In this document: positions 32,305 to 40,921 of the stretch, piece by piece
How positions within the stretch are numbered: position 1 is the stretch's first letter
Layout: each line of letters starts with the position of its first letter
Source of the DNA: Rhizophagus sp. LPA8_4_AMF
Lineage: Eukaryota; Glomeromycota; Glomeromycetes; Glomerales; Glomeraceae
Length of the DNA: 40,921 nt
Direction: 5' to 3'
Assembly: GCA_021464525.1 (NCBI GenBank)
Contig: JADRCO010000252.1
Location: 1-40,921, forward strand
The notes under the pieces: generated by a model
What the model saw: the letters and a program-made list of their open reading frames with translations, nothing else
What the model was told of the DNA's origin: nothing
The model's database searches: none
Program-made: the position numbers and the translations under genes

Positions 32305-35300
32305 TTAAATTTCTTTATAAAATTCGGAGATCTCCTCCTCTTCCTCAAAGGCGGGATCGGACATTTCTTGTGTGAACCACATTTCTCGATAAATACCGTC
32401 CTCTTTTTGCATAAGAACATCATGGGTTCCTTGTTCCACGATAGCTCCATCTCTTAATACGATTATTTTATCTTAGTATTGAAAATATACATTATATTAA
32501 TTCAAATGCAATTAAATTTAGTACTAAAAAGAAAAAAAAATTTAAATTATATACCCGCATCGGCAATAGAACTTAAGTGATGTGCAACAAACATGCTAGT
32601 TTTTTGACTCTCTTGAAGAATACTTCGGATATTAGATAAAAGCGATTGTTCAGTATGTGCATCCAAAGCGGAAGTCGCTTCGTCAAAAAATATTATTGGA
32701 GGATCTTTCAAGATTGTTCTTGCTAACGCAATTCTCTGTTTTTCGCCTCCAGAAAGCATTAAGCCCCGTTCACCTACGAGCGTTTTGTATTTGTCTGGCA
32801 ATGACATAATAACATTATGTATACGTGCACGCTTAGCTGCGGATTCAACCTTGTCCCGATCAGCAGTTATCTGACCGTATGCAATGTTATGATAAATTGT
32901 GTTGTTGAAAAGGGAAGTATCCTATATGATAAGAAAAAAAAGCCAAAAGATTATGGTTTAATTAATTAAATTAGATGAAATATATTATTAATTGAATTAC
33001 TTGCGGCACAACACCGATGTTCGCTCTTAAACTATCCAATGTTACATCTTTAATATTTTGTCCATCGATATATATGTTACCGCTCTGTGGATCGTAAAAA
33101 CGGAAAAGTAATCGGAGAATAGTTGATTTCCTATTTTTAAATAAATGTTTTAATAAATGTTAAAAAATTAGGGAAATGTAAGTTAGTTAACTGAATAGCT
33201 AGAAACTAAAAGTTATGGACAGGAACTCATATATTTCTAATTCGAATAGTCATTTTAGCTACATATTACTGGATTTATTGAAAGAGCACATAAAACATTG
33301 AAAGACTTACCCACATCCACTTGGTCCTACTACTGCAACTTTCTTACCTCTAGGTACAGTAAAATTTATTCCTTTCAAAATCAAGCGGTCAGGGTGGTAT
33401 CCAAATACAACATCTTCAAATTTTATTTCACCACCTTTATGCATTAAAGGTTTTGCGTTAAGTGAATCCTACAATTAAAATCTAATTTAATAATATTTGA
33501 TTTACAATAAATAGGAAATCTTTTGATCTCTTATAAATATACCTTGATAGAAATATTCACTCCTTGTAAATTGAACATAATGTCCATATCAATCAAACTT
33601 TGACGCAATTCCCTATATACCGAACCGAGAAAATTGAGAGGTAAAGATAATTGAAATACGAGCTGGTTGACCATCACCAAATCACCGACCGTAAGATTCC
33701 CTTAAGGCAAAACTTGTAAGAAAATACAATGTGATTTCCAATAAAAAACCAACCAACTTAATGAGATACCTGAAACAACTCCTTGAGCAGCCAGAAACAT
33801 CATAGTGGTCAACGCACTACTAAATATAATATTTTGTCCCGAATTTAGGAAAGAAAGAGATGTCGCAATTTTAAGAGATGCTTTCTCATATTTCTCCAAA
33901 GCCTTATCATATTGTTCTGTTTCAAATTTTTCATTATTAAAATACTTTACGGCTTCATAATTAATCAAGGAATCAACCGCAACTGTGGCAGCTTCATTAT
34001 CAGCTTGATTAGCCTCTTTTCTGAATTTTGTTCTGTAAACAAAAAAAAAACAATAATTGAATAACATAAATTTTTTAATCAATAAATAAAGATATTGGTC
34101 AATAAAGCCACTGCTCTCAGTGAGGATAATTTAAAGAAAAAAATAAAATAAAATAAAGATATTGCTTGTAATGGAATTAGTCATTCATAAAGACAAGCCT
34201 TTTCATAAAAAATTACCGCCATGATGTTGTTTTAATGGTGAAAACTGCATAAGTTAGCATTGTAAGTGCCGTAACTGTTGCAAAGTGCGTGCCATAATTA
34301 TATACCTAATAATAATTATTATAATAAACCGCGTATTGAGATTATAAATAATAACGATGTCAAAAAAAACTCACCAAAATACTACACACAATGGATATTT
34401 CCAATGCAGTAGGTATTACATGAAAAACAAGGGATGAAAGCAAAAAGCTTATACCTCTAAATAAAAAAATTTATTAAAACAATATTCGAAGTGCAGCAAT
34501 TAAATCGCAAAGTTAAAATCGAACTTACTTCGTTCCACGATCAATAGCCCTACTTAAACCACCAGTTTGACGAGATAAATGGAAATTTAAATCAAGTTGA
34601 TGCAAATGATAAAATACATTCCTAGCAACCTTACGAATGGCTTTTTGGGCCACATTTGCGAATATTGCATTTCTTAATTCTTGAAATACAGTAGATCCAA
34701 TGCGAGCTGCACCATCTATAAAGGTCAGACAAAACAGAATTAAATATAATAATTTTAACTATAAGATATTCTTTTGTATACTTGCATCCGATTATCATTG
34801 CTCCAGCAATTGTCCATGCTGTTCCAAATTGTGACATATCAATATTTAAGGAGTCGACTACATGTTTAAAAAAAAATGGAACTTGCACATTAAGGAGCTA
34901 AAAACAATAATATGAAATTAGTTATATTGAAAATTGACCAAAAAAATTTTAATCAATTCTTACTTTGCCCGCAACCAACAATGATAAGGCAGTTCCCACG
35001 CGGATTTTGACAGCTGGATCATCTCTTGGCCAAATATAACGGACCAGATTTTTAATAATTTTCCAATCTGTAGAAGTTTGTGTTGTCCTGAAAGTCTTAT
35101 CAATAGCAGCCGGGGGACGAGAAGTGGGTAGTGTAGGTTCTTTGAGTACATTTCGAGATTTTTTTAAAGGGGCTTTCGTATTGACAGCAAAATAGCGAAT
35201 GTTCCATATTGGCTACAAGTGTTATACATGTAATATTCAAATTAACCATCGTAAAATCATAAACATTATTTAATTTATACTTGCATTTGAGATAACGGTT

Positions 35301-35588
35301 TGAATTTGCCCTCGTTTCCGGCAATGCTTCAAAAATACTGTTGAGCTAATAAGATTTGCTTTTCTGTTAACAATATAGTGTAACGTTCTTTTTTGTAAAA
35401 ACTATTTTTTAATACATCAAAGATATAAGACTTTATGAAAAAAGAAAACCAGAAAAATTCTTCAAGTAATTACTAACTGAGTTGTAAACTTTAAATTGAA
35501 GCGGTGTTGAAGTTGGAACTGTTAAATAGACCGTGACTCTTGCACTTAATTTTTGGTGCAAGGTTGTTGTAAGACCTCTAATTAACAT
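32305..35588 (-). CDS. ATM1: Mitochondrial ABC transporter Atm1 (ABCB7 type)
   Basis: Half-transporter of the mitochondrial inner membrane that exports a glutathione-linked sulfur species needed for cytosolic Fe-S assembly. Minus-strand exons: 35478-35588, 35281-35310 (both tentative), 34964-35212, 34786-34897, 34529-34715, 34375-34456, 34217-34305, 33770-34032, 33543-33700, 33311-33468, 33001-33130, 32555-32921, 32305-32471; 700 aa, near the yeast length. The basic, Ser/Thr-rich start ([18 protein letters not shown]) suits a presequence. The membrane domain has the Atm1 stretches [18 protein letters not shown] and [13 protein letters not shown]. The ATPase domain has Walker A GPSGCGKST, signature LSGGEKQR, Walker [13 protein letters not shown] and H-loop AHHLSSI. 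The intron after exon 4 needs a GC donor (GGAT|GCAAGT). The joint into exon 2 uses an AG not preceded by a pyrimidine tract and is uncertain; exons from 35212 downwards are secure. Confidence 0.92.
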
Positions 35589-35744
35589 TACGCCGTAAGT
35601 CAACTATTAAAGAACGAAGAATTTGTAATTTTGCAGCAAGCAATCTTTGATTATTAACATCTTTCTCCGAGTCGCTGTTACACATCATTTTATCACATCT
35701 TATCAAAAAAATTTGTATTTCACATTTTGAATTTTATCGCGAGA
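35589..35744. promoter_or_regulatory. Short bidirectional promoter, ATM1 / bystin
   Basis: 156 bp between the divergent start codons of ATM1 and the bystin gene. A second ATG-initiated frame for ATM1 reaches a stop before the chosen start, which supports the downstream ATG at 35588. No motif that I would name. Confidence 0.4.
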
Positions 35745-37641
35745 ATGGGAAAAGAACGAGTTGCCAAAAAAGAGCGGCATAATCCTCTTCATGCTCAACT
35801 GCTGGAAGATAAAAAGTTCGGTGCCAAACATACTAAGCCAAGGCAAAGTCAAGAAAAGGAAAAAGACGATGTATAATAGTTTATTATTTCAAGTGTTTTT
35901 TTTTGAAACAAATCTCAACATATTACATTTAGAAATATGTCGAACCAAGTCTTTCGCGGAAAATTCTCAAAATTGCAAAGGAACAACAGGAAGAACTTCA
36001 GGAAGAACTTGAGGAGGAGGATATTTTAAATAAAGGTCAACCCAAGTAAGAAAAGAATCCAATGACTATTTTATTATTTTATTAACAACTTGTAATAAAT
36101 ATCTACGTATTTAATTTATTTTAGTAAGAATGATCAAAATAAAATATTTTCTTCAATAATCGAAAGCGAAAGTGAAGAAGATTATTCTGACGAAGAAGAT
36201 TTTGATTATGAAGAATTGGTTAATATTATCGAAAATTTTACGTATTTTAATGACTTATTTCTTTCTCCTCTTACTGATGGCGTATATTAACATGAATAGG
36301 AAATTGATGAAAATGATCAAGAAATTCTAAAAAAGTTTTTGCCAAATGCTCCAAGGGAAAGGAAAACTTTGGCAGATCTGATTATGGAAAAAATTGAATC
36401 GCAAAATTTGATCAAGGATAAAACTTCAGGTTAGTAATTATTTGAATAATTTATGTAATACGAAATTATTATTTAACGTATGTTGTATTTATTAGATGTA
36501 ACTTCTCAACATCCGTCTATAAATCCAAAAGTGATCGAAGTTTATACAAAGTACGTTGTAATATCACATATTTAATAAGTATAACGAATGAATTAACGAA
36601 ATTTGCAATCTATTTTAGAGTTGGCACTCTTTTGAGGCGTTATAAATCCGGAAAACTTCCTAAAGCTTTCAAAATTATTCCATCTTTGCCCAATTGGGAA
36701 GAAATTTTGTACCTAACTCATCCTGAAAATTGGACTCCTCATGCGACTTTTCAAGCCACGAGAATTTTTGTTTCAAATCTTAAGACTAAACAAACACAAA
36801 GGTAAGATTAAATGAGCACTGCTTAGTGTTTATATCTTTACAAAAATAAAAGTATACGGAATAATGCTGGGTATAATGTGTAATGTTTACATTACTTACA
36901 ACAGGTTTTTTGATCTCGTCCTTCTCGAAAAAGTCCGAGATGACATTCATGAAAACAAAAAGCTTAATTACCATTTATATATGGCTCTCAAAAAAGCATT
37001 GTATAAACCAGCAGCATTTTTTAAAGGAATCTTGTTTCCATTGTGTGAAGTGAGCATGAATTAAATTTTATAATAATAAGCATTATAAATTTATTTACTA
37101 ATCACTACACACTTTATATTAATAGTCAGGTACATGTTCATTAAAAGAAGCCGCTATCATTGGTAGTATAATCTCAAAAGTTAGTATCCCTATACTTCAT
37201 TCTTCGGCTGGATTGTTACGACTTGCTGAAATGGAATATTCTGGACCAAACAGTCTATTCATCCGCATATTACTTGATAAAAAATACGCGCTACCTTATA
37301 AAGTGGTAGACGCGTTGGTCTTTCACTTTTTGCGGTTTAAAAATGATGAAAGGGCGATGCCGGTATTATGGCATCAGTCATTTTTAGTTTTTGCACAAAG
37401 GTATATTTTTACCTATTTGTTGCACGTCAGATTAGATTGACTATTTCTTTTTGATATGATTAATGGCCAATAATAATTTTACAGATATAAACAAGATTTA
37501 ACGGCTGAACAGAAAGATGCTCTTCTTGAAGTATTAAAAGTTAAATCTCACGATCTTATAACGCCGGAAATCCGCCGTGAAATTATTAATTCTGTTGCAC
37601 GTGGCGAAATAATCGACGATGTGGAAATGGAAATTATCTGA
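35745..37641 (+). CDS. ENP1: Bystin, 40S ribosome biogenesis factor
   Basis: Nucleolar factor of pre-18S rRNA processing and 40S export (Enp1 in yeast, BYSL in animals). Exons 35745-35870, 35933-36045, 36125-36218, 36300-36429, 36496-36550, 36619-36801, 36905-37049, 37126-37400, 37485-37641; 425 aa, close to human BYSL, all junctions in frame. The N-terminal third is basic then acidic ([38 protein letters not shown]). The conserved helical core starts near residue 150 ([15 protein letters not shown]). It contains [78 protein letters not shown] and [18 protein letters not shown], all typical bystin blocks. The GTP-binding-like DEAD features are not expected and not seen. Confidence 0.95.
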
Positions 37642-37985
37642 TCGACTGATCACCAAAAAGGTTAAATAAGCAAATAATATAAATTCACGTATTTTATACG
37701 GAGTATTGAACCATTTTACGACACGTAATTAGTTACATAAATTTAAATGACTAAAATGTACATCATACACATCTGCCATATATATACGCATATAGCCAAT
37801 AGTTAATTGACAACACTAAAATAATCTCCAACCAATAGAATAATGCCAACAATATTTTATTTCGTATTTCGAGAAAACATTATATAAAGGTCTTTATTTA
37901 AAATAACTTCTATCTCAATTTCTTTTGTCATAATTGTCCGGTTAAAAACTGCTGTCTACTTTCGATAATTCTTGAATATTTTAAA
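37642..37985 (+). promoter_or_regulatory. BiP upstream region with two CCAAT boxes
   Basis: 344 bp between bystin and BiP. CCAAT occurs at 37796-37800 and 37832-37836, about 190 and 155 bp before the ATG. I find neither a clear ERSE (CCAAT-N9-CCACG) nor a yeast-type UPRE, so the stress-response element, if any, is not recognisable to me. Confidence 0.35.
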
Positions 37986-40036
37986 ATGAAGAAAGCGACT
38001 TTCTTCAAATTTATTGCAGTGTTATGTTCACTGTTAATAACTATTCCTATTGTAATAGTAATTGCTGATGAGAAACCCGACGTTGGAACAGGTATAAAAA
38101 TTAATTGTTGAATATTGTTATTTCGAAACTTATAAGTTCTAATATTATATTCCATTGATCGACAGTTATCGGTATAGATTTAGGAACAACTTATTCTTGT
38201 GTTGGAGTACACGTAAACGGAAGAGTTGAGATATTGACCAATGACCAGGGTAACCGTATCACGCCTTCTTATGTTGCCTTCACCGATGATGAACGTCTAA
38301 TTGGCGATGCGGCAAAGAATCAATTTTCAAATAACCCTAGGAACACTATTTTTGATGCTAAACGACTAATTGGTCGTCGCTTTAGCGATAAAGAAGTTCA
38401 ACAAGATATTAAGCACTTTCCATTCAAGGTCATTGACAAAGATGGTAAACCTGTTATTCAAGTCACTGTAAAAGGTGAAGAAAGATTATTTACTCCTGAA
38501 GAAATTTCGGCTATGATTCTTGGTAAAATGAAAGAAATTGCCGAATCGTATTTAGGCAAGAAAGTTACACATGCAGTAGTTACAGTCCCAGCTTACTTTA
38601 ATGACGCTCAAAGACAAGCCACAAAAGATGCTGGCGTAATTGCTGGACTTAATGTCCTCCGTATCGTAAATGAACCTACAGCGGCTGCAATTGCATATGG
38701 TCTTGATAAATCCGATGGGGAACGTCAGATTCTTGTTTATGATCTTGGTGGTGGTACCTTTGATGTTTCTCTCTTGTCAATTGATGATGGTGTTTTTGAG
38801 GTATTGGCAACTGCCGGCGATACACATTTGGGAGGTGAAGACTTCGACAATCGAGTTATTGACCACTTCGTTAAACTTTATAAAAAGAAAAATAAGGTAG
38901 ATGTTTCCCAAGATTTAAAAGCTATGAGTAAATTAAAGCGCGAAGTTGAAAAGGCCAAGCGTACATTATCTTCCCAAATGTCAACTCGTATCGAAATTGA
39001 ATCATTTCATGATGGTAAAGATTTTTCCGAAACTTTGACCCGTGCCAAATTTGAAGAACTTAATAATGATCTCTTCCGTAAAACATTAAAGCCCGTTGAA
39101 CAAGTGATGAAAGATGCAAATATTGATAAAAAGGATGTACACGATATTGTACTCGTTGGTGGTTCCACACGTATTCCCAAAGTTCAACAACTTCTTGAAG
39201 AATTCTTTAATGGCAAGAAAGCTTCCAAAAATATTAATCCTGATGAAGCAGTTGCATATGGTGCCGCCATACAAGGAGGTATTCTTTCTGGAGATGAAGA
39301 TGTAAAGGAAATCCTTTTAGTAGACGTTTGTCCTCTTACACTCGGTATTGAAACAACTGGTGGCGTTATGACAAAATTAATTCCTCGTAACACTGTAATT
39401 CCTACTAAGAAGTCACAAATTTTCTCTACCGCCGCGGATAACCAACCTACTGTATTAATTCAAGTTTACGAAGGAGAACGTTCTATGACTAAAGATAACA
39501 ACTTGCTCGGCAAGTTCGAATTAACAGGTATACCGCCTGCACCACGAGGTATACCGCAGATCGAGGTCACATTTGAAATTGATACCAATGGTATAATGAA
39601 AGTATCTGCAGCAGATAAAGGTACAGGGAAAACTGAATCGATTACAATTACAAACGATAAAGGTCGTCTTTCTAAAGAAGAAATTGATCGTATGGTTGAA
39701 GAAGCCGAACAATTTGCTGAAGAGGATAAGGTTCAAAAGGAACGCATAGAAGCCAGAAATCAACTTGAAAATTTTGCATACACAATCAAAAGTCAAATTT
39801 CTGATGACGGAGAACTTGGTAAGAAAATAAGCGATGACGACAAGAAAACTATTAAAGATGCAATCAAGACGGTTGAAGATTGGTTGAATGACCATTCAAG
39901 TTCTGCGACCAAGGAAGATTTTGATGAAAAACGGGAAGAATTACAATCAATCGTTAATCCAATAACTACTAAATTGTATGCTGATGGTCAAGCTCCACCT
40001 ACACACGAGGAACCACCAAGGCATGAAGATTTGTAA
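37986..40036 (+). CDS. KAR2: ER lumenal Hsp70 chaperone BiP/Kar2
   Basis: Folding, translocation and stress-sensing chaperone of the ER lumen. Exons 37986-38091 and 38166-40036; 658 aa, the usual BiP length. A signal peptide (residues about 1-27, hydrophobic core [12 protein letters not shown]) is followed by DEKPDVGT. The nucleotide-binding domain has [13 protein letters not shown], the conserved [14 protein letters not shown] and [14 protein letters not shown]. The substrate-binding domain starts after the linker [19 protein letters not shown] and has [15 protein letters not shown]. The helical lid ends in an acidic tail. The C-terminus HEDL is an H/KDEL-type ER retrieval signal, which with the signal peptide separates it from cytosolic Hsp70. 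The single intron sits just after the signal peptide region, in phase 1. Confidence 0.98.
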
Positions 40037-40668
40037 AAAAATAATAATAATAGTAAATAATATAGGTCGAATCAATGTAGATCAAAAAAAAAAAAATAAT
40101 TTTTTCGTTATTCATAATTATCATTTTATAAATTAAATTTAGATTGTTGGATATTCGGTTGCAGAAAAATGAACATTAAAAAATTTTAACATTTTTGCAT
40201 TATTTCAAATAAAATTCTTATGTTTAATAAATTAATTTATACCGGGATGGCTTTATTGGTATGATATATAATTTCGTAAAATCTCGAAATTAAGCGCATA
40301 ATTTTTGAGACTGTAACGATTTAAACAATATAGGGATGGAAAATTTATTTTAGATTTGATTCAGGCCTAAATATGGTCCCGAAATTTCCGAGATTACGTC
40401 ATTTCCTGGGCTGTAAAATGCCCGAAATGTTAAATTAAAATTGTCCCAAATGCTGTATTGATTGTCCAAGAAAAAAAATAACTTTTTTAACTAAAAAAAT
40501 ACAGGCACCCTTACAGTAGGGGTCATAAGTAACCTACCCCAAATATTTTTCGAAGTCATGTGACAACCAACTATGAAAATTTACAGGATTGAAGATCAAT
40601 GGTAACCTTGATCATCTGCCAAATTATAGGTTCGTACAATACACATATGGGCGGATTTGGCTCACTTT
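40037..40668. other. Downstream spacer, worn repeats
   Basis: No gene seen. Around 40271-40400 two stretches (aatttcgtaaaatctcg and the reverse complement of cgagattacgtcattt) form a weak inverted pair, perhaps a worn element. cccgaaat motifs recur (40379, 40422). Confidence 0.4.
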
Positions 40669-40740
40669 ATGATCGGAATGTCGATCATTTGTGCCAAAAT
40701 TAACGTTAATTTTGGCCAAAATGATCGACATTCCGATCAT
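40669..40740. repeat. 72-bp near-perfect palindrome
   Basis: Two 36-bp arms with no spacer. The left arm begins atgatcggaatgtcgatcat; the right arm is its reverse complement except for a gt/tg swap (34 of 36 match). The centre is ccaaaattaacgttaatttt. It could extrude as a cruciform. It is probably a tiny foldback element. Confidence 0.85.
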
Positions 40741-40921
40741 CAATATGATAAATCAAAAAGTAGATGATCGGTGAATTTTACTTATTGTTATTTTTTATAT
40801 GAATAATTTCATTCTTTTATTATTTTATGCCTTAATCTTTTAGATATATAAAATTTTTTTTCTAACATATTAATTTTTATGAGTTAACACGTATTTCTAT
40901 ATAATTTTTGATCAGATAACA
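40741..40921. other. AT-rich right edge
   Basis: No gene or clear repeat seen up to the window end. Confidence 0.4.

Noticed and set aside
37642-37985. Unfolded-protein response element upstream of BiP
   Set aside because: CCAAT boxes are present, but the second half of ERSE and the yeast UPRE core are not, so I do not call a stress element.
39521-39895. 124-codon minus-strand frame inside BiP
   Set aside because: Antisense shadow of a strongly conserved coding exon; Cys/Phe-rich with no recognisable features.

Overview
The window looks like nuclear DNA of an AT-rich, intron-dense, early-diverging fungus. The best fit is Glomeromycotina (Rhizophagus-like). This rests on short introns with GTATGT/GTAAGT donors, poly-A/T-rich spacers, a Fanzor-type relic, decayed ORFs of types I associate with Rhizophagus repeats, and a gene set (BRWD/PHIP-like, ATM1, bystin, BiP, prefoldin 2, Rab11) that is eukaryotic with fungal-style compact genes. 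The species assignment is inference; I could not search a database.

Layout. Bases 1-6890 are repeat-dominated: a broken ORF cut by the left edge (1-600), a 236-bp foldback element (873-1108), a minus-strand broken transposon-like ORF with RRM-like segments (about 1340-2477), a 1.1-kb polypurine tract with a decayed ~28-bp repeat (3490-4600), and a second foldback element (5269-5572). Bases 6892-15671 are a block of minus-strand genes: mitochondrial ATP synthase delta subunit, a Rab11/Ypt31 GTPase, and a large 13-exon WD40-bromodomain (BRWD/PHIP-like) chromatin protein. A plus-strand PSI-domain membrane protein (17441-18529) converges on an 18-exon minus-strand PlsB/GNPAT-type acyltransferase (18989-22798) that ends in the peroxisomal signal AKL.

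Bases 22800-28170 form a repeat-rich island holding a decayed Fanzor (eukaryotic TnpB) copy with its RuvC and zinc-ribbon motifs still legible, a 20-bp direct duplication just after it, and a 151-bp foldback element. From 28174 onward genes are dense: an unrecognised coiled-coil/tail-anchored protein overlapping a small membrane protein, prefoldin subunit 2 divergent from a RING-finger membrane protein, the mitochondrial Fe-S exporter ATM1 divergent from bystin (40S ribosome biogenesis), and the ER chaperone BiP/Kar2. The right edge has a 72-bp near-perfect palindrome.

The genes do not form a pathway. They are mostly housekeeping genes in divergent or convergent pairs. Three themes link them: (i) the palindromic hexamer CACGTG recurs in several promoters; (ii) reading-frame continuity requires GC-AG introns in at least two and probably three genes; (iii) the dead repeat ORFs carry stops where Arg (CGA) or Gln (CAA) codons are expected, as deamination-type decay would give. 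Exon boundaries below come from frame continuity and splice consensus read by eye; there is no transcript evidence.
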